From assembly GCA_016705685.1 (NCBI GenBank), contig JADJLB010000001.1:806001-870000 (forward strand): a stretch of 64,000 bases of DNA. The letters are read 5' to 3'. The stretch is from Propionivibrio sp. GTDB lineage: Bacteria > Pseudomonadota > Gammaproteobacteria > Burkholderiales > Rhodocyclaceae. Below the pieces are notes generated by a model, which was given only the letters and a program-made list of their open reading frames with translations, was not told where the DNA came from and searched no databases. Position numbers and translations under genes: made by a program. Shown in pieces: positions 20,532-30,359 of this stretch (its first letter is position 1; each line of letters starts with the position of its first letter).

Positions 20532-21752
20532 ATGGTGCAAGAAAATTCTAAAAGGTTGATCCCGGCGCTGTTGCTGCTGGCTTGCTCGGGAGTGGCAAGC
20601 GCTTCCGGTTTCCAGTCGTTCGAACAAAATGCGAGCGGTATCGGCAACGCCTATTCCGGCTCGGCGGCGGTCGCCGATAACGCCAGCACTATCTTCTTCA
20701 ACCCTGCGGGGATGACGCAACTGCAGGCGCACGAAATTTCCGGCGGCCTCACGGCGGTCGATTCGAGCGTTCGCTTCAACGACAAGGGATCGTCTGTCGG
20801 CGCATTGGCGGGCACAGGCGATGGTGGCGATGCGGGCAATTGGCTGCTCGTTCCGAACGGCTACCTCTCGTGGGCGCTGAACAAAGACTGGTATGTCGGC
20901 ATCGGCATCGGCAGACCGTTTGGCGTGAAGAACGAATACAACGATCCGTGGCTTGGTGCAGCGCAGGCCACGCTGTTTGAAATCAAGACGGTCAATATCA
21001 ACCCTTCAGTGGCCTATCGCGTGAACGACAAGGTCTCGCTCGGGTTCGGTCTCAACTGGCAGCGCGCCGAACTTGACTACCGGCATCATCAGTCCACGGC
21101 GAGCACCGCACCCTGGAAGCTGACGCTGGATGACGACTCCTGGGGTTGGAATGCCGGGGCGCTGTTCACGATTTCCCCATCGACCAAGGTCGGCGTGTCC
21201 TACCGTTCGGCCATCAAGTACGATTTGACGGGGAAGATCGCTTCGACAACGCCCGGCAATGCCAAGGCCAGCCTCAAGCTTCCGGGCACCTTCATCCTGA
21301 GCGTATCCCAGAAACTCAGCGACAAATGGGAAATGCTGGGCGACGCGTCCTGGACGGGCTGGAATTCGATTTCAAATGTCAATATCCTGCGCAGTTCGGG
21401 CGCCCTCGAACAAAGCCTGAATACCGACTTCCGCAATACGTGGCGAGTTGCCTTGGGCGCCAACTACAAATTCAACGATGCCTGGAAATTGAAATACGGC
21501 GTCGCTTACGACCAGACACCGGTGCAGAGGGCGGCGAATCGCCAGGCATTCCTTCCGGATAACGACCGCTTCTGGCTGTCCATCGGCGCTCAGTGGGCGC
21601 CGTCCAAGACCTCGGCGCTGGATCTTGGCCTGTCCTACATTATCGTCAAGGACAGCCGAATCAATAACAGTCAGGCGACGTTTGGCCGGGTCACCGGCGA
21701 TTATGAAGCCAACAACTGGCTGTTGGGCGCTCAGTACTCCTTGTCGTTTTAA
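20532..21752 (+). CDS. fadL: Outer-membrane transport porin, FadL/OmpP1 family
   Basis: FadL-type 14-strand barrels carry long-chain fatty acids or other hydrophobic compounds across the outer membrane. The start is ATG 20532 because AGAGGG lies six bases upstream; in-frame codons at 20487 and 20514 are less likely. The 406-residue precursor has a signal peptide (to about ASA, residues 22-24), then GFQSFEQNASGIGNAYSGSAA, the typical plug-domain start, NPAGMTQL, and a C-terminal aromatic (LSF) for BAM recognition. A strong terminator follows. The substrate is inferred from its beta-oxidation neighbours. Confidence 0.9.
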   Translation: MVQENSKRLIPALLLLACSGVASASGFQSFEQNASGIGNAYSGSAAVADNASTIFFNPAGMTQLQAHEISGGLTAVDSSVRFNDKGSSVGALAGTGDGGDAGNWLLVPNGYLSWALNKDWYVGIGIGRPFGVKNEYNDPWLGAAQATLFEIKTVNINPSVAYRVNDKVSLGFGLNWQRAELDYRHHQSTASTAPWKLTLDDDSWGWNAGALFTISPSTKVGVSYRSAIKYDLTGKIASTTPGNAKASLKLPGTFILSVSQKLSDKWEMLGDASWTGWNSISNVNILRSSGALEQSLNTDFRNTWRVALGANYKFNDAWKLKYGVAYDQTPVQRAANRQAFLPDNDRFWLSIGAQWAPSKTSALDLGLSYIIVKDSRINNSQATFGRVTGDYEANNWLLGAQYSLSF

Positions 21753-21771
21753 ACCCGGTTCATCCGCCCCG

Positions 21772-21798
21772 AAACGCCCCGTATTCCGGGGCGTTTTT
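21772..21798 (+). terminator. Intrinsic terminator after fadL
   Basis: AACGCCCCG (21773-21781) pairs with CGGGGCGTT (21787-21795) around a TATTC loop, and the T-run extends to 21798. It separates fadL from the following dehydrogenase gene, which should therefore have its own promoter. Confidence 0.88.
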
Positions 21799-21917
21799 AA
21801 TTTCAGTGTTCGTTTGACTGCGGATTTTGGCTACCATGCATTCGTTTCCCTCAATACGCGGGGAGTTGTACCGCTCCTCGTGATGCCATGGCAGACAAAC
21901 GCCTCAAGGAGGTGCTC

Positions 21918-24337
21918 TTGAGCAACTTTATTGTTCGCAAAGTGGCGGTACTCGGAGCCGGGGTAATGGGCACGCAGATTGCCGCGCATCTGGCCAATGC
22001 CGAAATACCGGTTGTTCTATTCGATCTGCCGGCCAAGGAAGGCGACCCGAATGGTCTTGTTAAGGCCGCGCTGGCAACGATCAGCCGGCTCGAACCATCG
22101 CCGATCGCCACAGTGGATCGCACGGACTACATCGATATCGCCAACTACGCGCAGCATCTTGATCAACTCAGGTCGTGCGATCTGGTCATCGAGGCCATCA
22201 CCGAGAAGGCCGCGTGCAAAGCCGATCTGTACCGCGCGGTCGCGCCGTTCATCTCATCGCAGGCCGTCGTCGCGTCGAACACGTCCGGCTTGTCGATCGC
22301 CCTTCTCGCTGAAGGATTGCCTGACGCCTTGCGCGAACGATTCTGTGGAATGCATTTCTTCAACCCGCCGCGCTACATGCCGCTTGTCGAACTGACCTCA
22401 TGCGAACGCACGTCACCGGCGCTGCTTGACCAGTTGGAATCCTGGCTCGTTTCCCGTCTCGGCAAGAGCGTAGTCCGCGCGCTTGATACGCCCAACTTCG
22501 TTGCAAACCGCGTCGGCCTCTTTTCGATGCTGGTTGCCATGCATCACGCCGAGCGTTTCGGACTCGGCTTCGATGTCGTCGATATGCTGACCGGGCCGCT
22601 GATCGGTCGTCCGAAAAGCGCAAGCTTTCGAACCGCCGATGTCGTGGGTCTGGATACGCTGACGAACGTGATCGCGGCGATGCGCAGCGCATTTGATCGT
22701 GACGCCCCGGATCCCTGGTCGAGGTATTACACCGCGCCGTCATGGTTGTCGGCTTTGATTTCACAAGGCGCGCTGGGGCAGAAAGCCGGCTTTGGTGTCT
22801 ACAGGAAGAAAGGAAAGCAAATCCAGGTTTTCGATTTGATAACTCAGGCCTATCGGGACTGCCGTGATTCATCGGACGAAATCGATCCCGAAGTAATGTC
22901 CATCCTGAAGAACAGGAACGCGGCCGAGAAGTTTGGCCAACTGCGCACCTGCAGCCATCCGCAGGCCAAGTTCCTCTGGGCTATCTTCCGGGATTTGTTC
23001 CACTACGTTGCTTTCCACCTGGCCGATATTGCCGACAACGCCCGCGATATCGATCTGGCCATGCGCTGGGGTTACGGCTGGGCGCAGGGGCCGTTCGAGA
23101 CCTGGCAGTCGGCAGGCTGGAAGAACACCGCCGATGCAATTCAGGCGGATATCGATGCCGGCACGGCGATGAGCATGACGGCACTTCCGGCATGGGTTTC
23201 TTCGCGAGTCGGACAGGGTGGCGTTCATTGTGGCGAAGGTTCCTACTCGGCGACGCCCAGGGACGATCAAGCCACCGTCGACTTTGCCGGTTTACCGGCG
23301 GCAGCTTTCCCCGATCTAGTGCTTGGCGAGGAAGCCAATAGCGGTGTGATAAGCGGCACGACACTATGGGAAAACGAAGGTGTGTGCCTGTGGACGCTAC
23401 CGCAAGTTGATAGCGACATTGCCATCGTCAGCCTGACGTCGAAGAATCACACGCTGGGCCATGACGTGCTTCTGGGCATGCAGGAAGCCGTAGCTCGGGC
23501 CGAGGCAGGCTACAAAGGCTTGGTCATCTGGCACGAGGCGCCGTTTGCCTACGGGGCAAATCTCAAGGAGGTGGCCGGCCTGATCGGTGCGGGCCAGTTC
23601 GACCGGATCGAGAGTTATATCGCCGAGTTCCAGAAGACCACAATGGTCCTCAAGTATGCCGGGGTGCCCGTCGTTGCCGCCGTGCAAGGCATGGCGCTGG
23701 GCGGCGGTTGCGAATTTCTGATGCATTGTGCAAAGCGAGTGGTCGCGCTGGAAAGCCGCATCGGTCTGGTCGAGGCTGCAGTCGGCCTGATTCCGGCCGG
23801 TGGCGGTTGCAAGGAATTCGCCATACGCGCCTGGCAGAATTCGGCCAGAACCGGCAGCAAGGAACCCGTGGATTTCATCCTGCCCGCATTCACATCAATT
23901 ATCACGTCCAGGGTTTCCGGGAGCGGGATGCAGGCGAGTCGAACTGGGTTTCGTGCTTGATTCCGGACCCGATCGTATTCAATGCCAACGAACTGCTTTA
24001 CGCCGCCATGCGCGCGGCGCGCGGTGTGGCCGAGGCCGGCTACTATCCCAAGCGTTCTCCGCGCAACGTCAAGGTTGCCGGGCGTGCCGGAATCACCACG
24101 TGTGAAGCGATGTTCGCCGAAATGAGTCAAGGCGGCAGGTTCTCCGAGCACGATTGCTTTGTCGCCAGATGTGCTGCGACGGCGCTGTGCGGCGGCGACA
24201 TCGAGGCCGGTTCACTGGTCGACGAGCAATGGCTGCTGACGGTTGAGCTCAATGTCTTCCTCGAACTGGTCAAGAACCAGAAAAGCCAGCAACGCATCCA
24301 GCATTTGCTCGATACCGGCAAGCCGCTCAGAAACTGA
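21918..24337 (+). pseudogene. 3-hydroxyacyl-CoA dehydrogenase / enoyl-CoA hydratase (FadN-like), two frameshifts
   Basis: A beta-oxidation enzyme with an N-terminal NAD-dependent dehydrogenase (GAGVMG near residue 13, GMHFFNPPRYMPLVEL near 140) and a C-terminal crotonase domain (MALGGGCEF, GLIPAGGGCKE). The start is TTG 21918, five bases after AAGGAGG; homologues begin MS.FIVRKVAVLGAG. The first frame ends at a TGA at 23958. The conserved ELGFV continues in the next frame from 23941, and DPIVFNANELLYAAM in the third frame from about 23963 to the stop at 24337. Each step fits one inserted base (near 23937-23940 and 23957-23963). Removing both gives 805 residues, the family length. It may be a real lesion or a sequencing error; it follows fadL. 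Confidence 0.85.
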
Positions 24338-24501
24338 AGGCAAACACCCAAACGCAGGATCATCGGGATCAACGCCGTGATACGTGTAACCCAGCGAGCA
24401 TCAATCTCTGGTATATAGAGACCGTCCGCATCGATGCCTGAAAGCAGGAACGAGACGCGCGCTGGAAAATGATTTATGGTCGAACCCAAACATGAACAAG
24501 A

Positions 24502-25795
24502 ATGATCAAGACGATGCCTGCGGCCAAGAAAATGCCCGATCCCAAAGATCAATTCATTGATGTTGCCGATTTGCGTGTCGGTCTTTTTGTTTTCATCGAC
24601 CTGGGGTGGATGTCACATCCCTTCCCTTTGAACAGTTTCAAGATTCACTCGCCGGAGCAAATAGCCACCATCCGTACCCTGGGTATCGAGCGTATTCGCT
24701 ACTCGCCTGAAAAGAGTGATCCGGAACCTGTAGCGGTTGAAGAAATTGAAGGCACCGCCCGCGCCTGTTTCGCCTCAGGAGGCGGAACAGGAACGACGCC
24801 AGTTGTTGCTGGGCGAGCAAAATGCCAGCCTGAAAGTTTGCGAGCGTCAATATTCGCAAGCCGCCAAGAGTTACAAGCAGTTGCTGGAGCAGGCGAAGGC
24901 CCAGCCTGATAAGTCGTACGCCCAGTCGCAGGTGCTGGTCGACGAGGCAATTCGCCAACTACAGGGGCTGGAGGAGAGCAGCATTCGATTGTTGTCGGAA
25001 CAGGCTGGCGATCGCGCCTCCTTGCATTCGATCAATGTACTGGTGCTCTCACTGTTGCTCGGCAAGGCTTGCGGGCTGGCTGAAGCCGACTTGCAGGCGC
25101 TCGGTATCGGCGCGCTCCTGCACGATATCGGCAAGCAGGAATTGCCCAACCGCCTGCGCTGGGACGACGAGCAGTTCTCCAGCGCCGAAAAGAAACTCTA
25201 TCAGGAACATGTGCGACACGGGATCGCGCTGGGAATAAAGATGGAACTGCCCAGCGCAGCCCTTCAGTGCATTGCCCAGCATCATGAAGCCGCCAACGGG
25301 AACGGCTACCCGATGCGGCTATCGGGCGAACGAATTTCGCCGCTGGCGCGTATCCTGACGCTGACCAACCAATACGACAATCTGTGCAACCCCGGCAACC
25401 CGGCGGCGGCGCAAACACCCCACGAGGCCTTATCGACCATCTTCACCCGATTGAAGGGCCGTTTCGATGCGCAGACGATGAGCGTCTTCATTCGCATGAT
25501 GGGTGTCTATCCACCCGGATCGGCGGTACAACTGACTGATGACCGCTATGCGATGGTTGTTTCGGTCAATTCCTCCCGCCCGCTGAAACCGCGCCTGATT
25601 ATTTACAACCCGCATATTCCCAAGGCGGAAGCGCTGGTCGTCGATCTCGAACAGCAGGCGGATCTGGGGGTCAAGCGAAGTATCAAACCGATACAATTGC
25701 CCCGCCAGGCGCTGGATTATCTGTCGCCCCGGCAACATATCTGCTACTTCTTTGAGCGGGCGAGCAGCCTCGCCGGGGGGAATGACACGTCATGA
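24502..25795 (+). pseudogene. DUF3391 / HD-GYP cyclic-di-GMP phosphodiesterase, one frameshift
   Basis: HD-GYP proteins hydrolyse cyclic-di-GMP. The first frame (from 24502) encodes the DUF3391 N-terminus, FIDVADLRVGLFVFIDLGWM, through SPEKSDPEPV. The second frame, open across 24737-25795, carries a coiled segment and the HD domain: LLHDIGK, then QHHEAANGNGYP, both motifs intact. The switch lies in 24718-24760 and fits one extra base; repaired length is about 430 residues. The stop overlaps the following GGDEF-EAL start (ATGA), so the two are co-translated if intact. The region 24338-24501 upstream holds no gene that I can recognise. Confidence 0.82.
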
Positions 25796-28224
25796 ATGTC
25801 GAGCGCTGGCAATCCTTGCTGGAAGGGATGATTGATGCCGTCTGGCTGGTCGATCCACTGACCTTGCACATCGTCGCCGCCAATCGGGCGGCCACATCGA
25901 TGCTCAATAGGGAGCCTGGAGATCTGATTGGTAGAGTGGTAACCGAACTGGCGGCCACACCGGAAGACCAGTTCTTCTGGAAAGACGTTGCCGCCGGACT
26001 CACCGATCATATCCTCTCCGAGACCCTCATATTACTCAAGGATGGCAGCACGGTTCCGGTAGAACGCCGGGTCAGCCGGGTCAAACTGTCGACAGAAATC
26101 GTGGTTTACCAGGTCGCCATCTCCAATAGGGCAGAGCAACGCCGGGTTGAACAGGAGCTGGAGAACCTGCTTGCCGAGTTGCGGGCGACGCTTGATTCCA
26201 CCGCTGACGGTATTCTGGTGACCGATACGGATGGTGGGGTGCGTGGCTACAACCAGCGCTTTGCCGAACTTTGGGATATGCCGAATGAACTGATGATACG
26301 CAAGGACGATGCGGCGACGCATGCCTGGATGACCCAGAATGTTCTCAACAGCGCCGAATACGAGAGCCGCATCAGAACGATAGCCAACTCCGCATTGACC
26401 GAAACCAGAGATGTGGTGGCCTTGCGCAGCGGGCGCATTCTGGAGCGCGTTTCCATGCCCCAGCTGGCACGAGGCCGGCCCACGGGCAGGGTCTATTCCT
26501 TCCGCGACATCACCCAGCAACTGGCCAATGAATCCAGACTGCAGCTCGCGGCCGAAGTGTTCGAATCCAGCCTCGATGCGATTTGCGTTGCCGATCCGCA
26601 GGGCGTTATCGCCGCAGCCAACCCCAGCTTTGAACGTTTGTACGGGCTCCCTGTTGAGCAGATCAAGGGCCGAGAGCTCTGGAAGATGATTCGCTCAACG
26701 CAATACGCGCTCAGCGGACAGGATTTTCTCAAAGCGCTCGCGCATTCCAACGCCTGGGAAGGCGAGGCAAGCTTCCTTCCTCAGAGTGGCGACGAAGTAC
26801 CCATTCTGGCTTCACTGGTGCGCGTCGTGTCCCAGGGAAAGGAGATTTTGCACTACATCGCTTTTCTCAAAGATACCACCGAGAAACTGGCCGCCTTGCA
26901 GCGCATCGAGGAACTTGCTTTTAGCGACCCCTTGACCAGCTTGCCGAATCGGGCATTGCTGCATGAGCGCATCGATTTTTCGCTCGAATTGTGTGAAAGG
27001 GAACACAAGAAATGTGCCATTGTTTTCATCGATCTTGATCACTTCAAGAAGATCAACGATTCGATGGGCCATATTTTTGGCGACCAGGTACTGGTTGAAG
27101 TGGCCAAACGCCTCAGGTCCTGTCTCCGCCAGTCGGATACTGCCGCCCGAACCGGCGGCGACGAATTCGTTCTGCTTCTCCACGACACCGATGCGCTGGG
27201 CGCCGAAGCGATGGTGAATCGGGTATTGCAACGGGTGTGCGAACCCGTCGTATTGGGCGATTTGACCTTGACCATAACGGGCAGTATCGGCATTGCCGTT
27301 TATCCCTTCGATGGGACGACCCGGGATGAGCTGATCAAGAATGCCGATACGGCCATGTATCAGGTCAAGGAAAGAGGCCGCTTTAACTTCCGTTTCTATC
27401 AACGGCAGATGAACGTCGATTCGCTGTCACACATCAAGCTTGATTCGGCGATGCGTGCGGCCCTTGCTCAAGGCGACTTTCTGTTGCGCTACCAGCCGCA
27501 GATCGACCTCGAGTCGGGCCGAATCATCGGTGCGGAAGCGTTGCTCCGCTGGCACAGCAAGGAACTTGGCGATATCTCTCCAGGGCAATTCATTCCCGTT
27601 GCCGAAGAAACCGGCTTTATCATTGCGCTCGGACAATGGGTGCTCACCGAAGCGGTCGCCCAGGCGGCGCGCTGGCAAGCGGCAGGAATTGGTCTGGTCG
27701 TGGCCATCAACGTCTCGGCCTTGCAGTTTCAGAGTTCCTCCTTCATTGACAGCGTTGCCGCGGCGCTCAGCCAGGCAGGGCTGGAGCCTTGCCGGCTGGA
27801 ACTTGAACTGACCGAATCGATCCTGATTCATGACATCAACGAAACGTTGGCCAGATTGCAGGCCCTGGCGCAGCTGGGAATCAGCCTGTCCATCGATGAC
27901 TTTGGGACAGGCTATTCCAGCCTGACCTACCTGAAACGTTTTCCGGTCCAGAAACTGAAGATCGATCGCTCCTTCGTCAACGGTCTGCCGGATGACGAAA
28001 GCGATCTGGCGATCGCCCGCGCCATCATTCAACTGGGCCTGGCTCTGCGCCTCAGGGTGATCGCTGAAGGCGTGGAAACCGAGCGGCAAAAGGATTGCCT
28101 GCAAGATCTGGGTTGCCATGAGTATCAGGGCTATTTCTTCGCGGCGGCGCTCGACAGCCGGGATTTGGAAGCCATGCTGACCGAAGAAGACAAAGATCTC
28201 CAAAGTGGCCCAGGGAAGGTGTGA
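25792..28224 (+). CDS. PAS-PAS-PAS-GGDEF-EAL cyclic-di-GMP signalling protein
   Basis: An 810-residue soluble signalling protein. Three PAS-like sensor regions occupy roughly residues 5-115, 130-245 and 255-370 (for example DAVWLVDPLTLHIVAANRAA and DAICVADPQGVIAAANPSF). The diguanylate cyclase domain has an intact TGGDEF near residue 460, and the phosphodiesterase domain has GAEALLRW, DDFGTGYSSL and KIDRSFV intact, so both activities are possible. No membrane segment is seen. It overlaps the DUF3391/HD-GYP gene by four bases, so synthesis, breakdown and a second phosphodiesterase are encoded together. The signal sensed is unknown. Confidence 0.93.
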   Translation: MNVERWQSLLEGMIDAVWLVDPLTLHIVAANRAATSMLNREPGDLIGRVVTELAATPEDQFFWKDVAAGLTDHILSETLILLKDGSTVPVERRVSRVKLSTEIVVYQVAISNRAEQRRVEQELENLLAELRATLDSTADGILVTDTDGGVRGYNQRFAELWDMPNELMIRKDDAATHAWMTQNVLNSAEYESRIRTIANSALTETRDVVALRSGRILERVSMPQLARGRPTGRVYSFRDITQQLANESRLQLAAEVFESSLDAICVADPQGVIAAANPSFERLYGLPVEQIKGRELWKMIRSTQYALSGQDFLKALAHSNAWEGEASFLPQSGDEVPILASLVRVVSQGKEILHYIAFLKDTTEKLAALQRIEELAFSDPLTSLPNRALLHERIDFSLELCEREHKKCAIVFIDLDHFKKINDSMGHIFGDQVLVEVAKRLRSCLRQSDTAARTGGDEFVLLLHDTDALGAEAMVNRVLQRVCEPVVLGDLTLTITGSIGIAVYPFDGTTRDELIKNADTAMYQVKERGRFNFRFYQRQMNVDSLSHIKLDSAMRAALAQGDFLLRYQPQIDLESGRIIGAEALLRWHSKELGDISPGQFIPVAEETGFIIALGQWVLTEAVAQAARWQAAGIGLVVAINVSALQFQSSSFIDSVAAALSQAGLEPCRLELELTESILIHDINETLARLQALAQLGISLSIDDFGTGYSSLTYLKRFPVQKLKIDRSFVNGLPDDESDLAIARAIIQLGLALRLRVIAEGVETERQKDCLQDLGCHEYQGYFFAAALDSRDLEAMLTEEDKDLQSGPGKV

Positions 28225-28227
28225 AGC

Positions 28228-28256
28228 TTGGCCTCTCGGAGTGTCTGGCATAATAC
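28228..28256 (+). promoter_or_regulatory. Candidate promoter for the DUF2802-SPOR pair
   Basis: TTGGCC at 28228-28233 and TAATAC at 28251-28256 have an ideal 17-base spacer. The next start codon is 29 bases beyond, at 28285. Confidence 0.5.
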
Positions 28257-28284
28257 CGCTCTGTGACAATGGCTTAGACGACCG

Positions 28285-28863
28285 ATGGATTTTGATGTTC
28301 TGGCAATCTTTGGCTGGCGCGAAGCGCTCGTCGCGGTGATCGCGATACTGGCGCTGTATGTCTTTGTCGTTTTTTTGCGCATCCGTCGCTTGAAGCGCGC
28401 GAATCAGGGCAGCGCGATCCCCGATCCGCTGGTGGCCAGGGCCGCCGTTGCCGCCTACACCGAAGTGCTTGAAACAGAGGCGAAGGAGGTGCCTGATTCC
28501 CCCGATACATCGCCAGCTGTTCCCGTGCCTCTGGCCGAACCTTCCGAAGCCGCCTTCCCGTGGAACGAACCTCCTCCGGAAATTCCAGGGCAGAAATTGA
28601 TCGAAGCGCTTGAGCGAGAGATCGCGCAGTTGCGCGATGAAATGGGGAGCCTCCATGCCGAAGTTCAGGCGTTGCGCGAGGAACAGCAGCGCGAATTGAC
28701 CCAGTCGCAGGCGATACAGCACGTTTCGCCGCTGTACAGCGATGCCATGCAGCTGGCGATTCAGGGGCAGGATGCAACAGGCATTTCGCAACATTGTGGC
28801 ATTTCTCGCGCCGAGGCCGAGCTGGTGGTAGCCTTGGTGCGTAATCGCGAAAATCTGGGTTAA
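28285..28863 (+). CDS. DUF2802 membrane-anchored protein
   Basis: The function is unknown. The 192-residue protein has one N-terminal transmembrane helix (about residues 12-33, REALVAVIAILALYVFVVFL), a proline-rich linker, a coiled coil (about 105-145, EREIAQLRDEMGSLHAEVQAL) and a C-terminal DUF2802 region (YSDAMQLAIQGQDATGISQHCGISRAEAELV) resembling a small helix-turn-helix. It precedes the SPOR protein by 25 bases and follows a candidate promoter. In other betaproteobacteria DUF2802 proteins occur near flagellar or cyclic-di-GMP genes; whether that link holds here is inference. Confidence 0.75.
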   Translation: MDFDVLAIFGWREALVAVIAILALYVFVVFLRIRRLKRANQGSAIPDPLVARAAVAAYTEVLETEAKEVPDSPDTSPAVPVPLAEPSEAAFPWNEPPPEIPGQKLIEALEREIAQLRDEMGSLHAEVQALREEQQRELTQSQAIQHVSPLYSDAMQLAIQGQDATGISQHCGISRAEAELVVALVRNRENLG

Positions 28864-28888
28864 AGACAATAACGGGCGAGGAGAAAAC

Positions 28889-29680
28889 ATGGTTAGCAGC
28901 CAGACCGGCACCGGCGGGGCGCCAGACGATCTGTCCGATATAAAACGCAAACTGGCCTGGCGAATGGGAATTGCCGGGCTGATGATCGTCGGTCTACTCG
29001 TCGGTTTGGCCTTGTTTGACCACTTCAGCGTGGAGCGCGAAACAGAATCGTTGGCACCGCAATACACCCAACCCGTGCCGGTACCCAAGAAACTGACTAC
29101 GCAGCCGTTGAAACCTGCGGAGCCACCAGCCGAACCGGCCAACGACACGGCGAAGGATCAGAAGACTGCGGCCACCCCCGAATCCAGCGCGGCGCCCGCG
29201 GAAAAGGAAGCCACGCCGGAAAAGGCGGCTCCCGCGCCTGAGCCGCCACCCCCGCCGGTGGTGACGGCGCAACCGGTTTTGCCGCGCGCCTCTTCGCCGC
29301 GGGGTCCCGTGCCGGCCCCGGCAAGCCAGTCGGCGCCACATGCGGCGGGCAAATCCGCCGAGCCCAGGACGGTTCCTGCAGTTGCAGCACCCGCTCGCGA
29401 GGAACCCGTCGTCGCGGCGGAACCCGCGCCGATCAAGCCTCAACCCGCAGCGCCACGACTGTTCTCCGGTTATGCCTTGCAAGCCGGCGTGTTTTCCGAC
29501 CCGCGCCGGGCTGAAGAGCTGCACGCCAAACTCACGCTCGAAGGCATTCCATCGTCGATTGAAGCGCGGGTGCAGGTCGGCCCATTCAAAACCCAGGCAG
29601 AAGCCGAAGCGGCGCGCGCCAGGATGAAGGAACTGGGGATCGATTCGGTGATGCTGGTGCCCAAAGGCGTCAAGCGCTAG
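28889..29680 (+). CDS. SPOR-domain membrane protein
   Basis: The 263-residue protein has a short cytoplasmic N-terminus, one transmembrane helix (about residues 32-50, MGIAGLMIVGLLVGLALF), a long Pro/Ala/Glu linker, and a C-terminal SPOR domain (about 195-260, GYALQAGVFSDPRRAEELHAKL to KELGIDSVMLVPKG). SPOR domains bind denuded septal peptidoglycan, so a cell-division or envelope role is likely. A GGCGAGGAGA ribosome-binding site precedes the ATG. Its 3' end overlaps the convergent TPR gene by 11 bases. Confidence 0.85.
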   Translation: MVSSQTGTGGAPDDLSDIKRKLAWRMGIAGLMIVGLLVGLALFDHFSVERETESLAPQYTQPVPVPKKLTTQPLKPAEPPAEPANDTAKDQKTAATPESSAAPAEKEATPEKAAPAPEPPPPPVVTAQPVLPRASSPRGPVPAPASQSAPHAAGKSAEPRTVPAVAAPAREEPVVAAEPAPIKPQPAAPRLFSGYALQAGVFSDPRRAEELHAKLTLEGIPSSIEARVQVGPFKTQAEAEAARARMKELGIDSVMLVPKGVKR

Positions 29681-30023
29681 GGAATTGTAAACCGCCGTCG
29701 TCAGCTTGCTTGTTCAGCCGCCGGGCGAAAACAGCCATCTCCTTGGCGGCCTGAATATCACCCTTTTCATTGGCGATCTGGATTCCCTGCGCGTAGGCAG
29801 CCAGCGCCTCAGCCGTTTGCCCGCTGTCCGCCAGCGCCTTGCCCAATAGCTTCCAGGCGGCCGAGTATTTTTCGTCGCGCTTGACGGCCTCGCGAAAACA
29901 GTCCGCCGCCTGATCGGGGTGACCGGCTTTGAGCCATTCGTTGCCCAGCGAGTAACGGAGCAAGGCGCCGTCACGCGGCCCGCCGAGCAATTTTTCAAGA
30001 CTGGCGATGATTGCTGTCGTCAT
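29670..30023 (-). CDS. Small TPR protein
   Basis: The 117-residue protein consists mainly of two to three tetratricopeptide-like repeats (LLRYSLGNEWLKAGHPDQAADCFREAV and AAWKLLGKALADSGQTAEALAAYAQGIQIA), a scaffold for protein contacts. No signal peptide is seen, so it is probably cytoplasmic. It converges with the SPOR gene and marks the left edge of the accessory patch. The partner is unknown. Confidence 0.8.
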   Translation of the reverse strand: MTTAIIASLEKLLGGPRDGALLRYSLGNEWLKAGHPDQAADCFREAVKRDEKYSAAWKLLGKALADSGQTAEALAAYAQGIQIANEKGDIQAAKEMAVFARRLNKQADDGGLQFPSA

Positions 30024-30204
30024 TGAGATCTTCCTGATTCAGACCTGGTTGTCCGGAATTCTGAAATCACTGGCACTTTGCTTTGCTGTTGGGACGAACG
30101 CCATATTAAGGCGATGCCTCAAGAGTTGCTCTGAGAATACCGACGTAAGCATAAGAAAGGTGGAATGTCACTTGGAAAATCCACGACTACAACCTTTGAG
30201 GTAG

Positions 30205-30261
30205 CCGGCCGCAGGAGCGGTGCAGCTGCGGAGGGACCCTGCAAGCGCAGCTTGCAGCCGG
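30205..30261. repeat. Nested inverted repeats, REP-like palindromic region
   Basis: An outer pair (CCGGCCGCA at 30205-30213 with TGCAGCCGG at 30253-30261, eight of nine matches) encloses a perfect inner stem CTGCAAGC / GCTTGCAG (30239-30246 and 30250-30257). There is no T-run, so it is not an intrinsic terminator. I saw no second copy in the window. The rest of 30024-30360 holds no gene I can recognise. Confidence 0.4.
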
Positions 30262-30359
30262 ACTGTGTTCGCTGAGATGTTTTGGCCACCGTGGCGATTC
30301 TTGAAGGTTGTACATAGCCATGCCGATGCGACGCCTGAACCTGTACCTGTACCATAAGA

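Noticed and set aside
27427-29148. 573-codon minus-strand frame opposite the GGDEF-EAL and DUF2802 genes
   Set aside because: It covers several real plus-strand genes, is low-complexity and histidine/arginine-rich, and has no start context.
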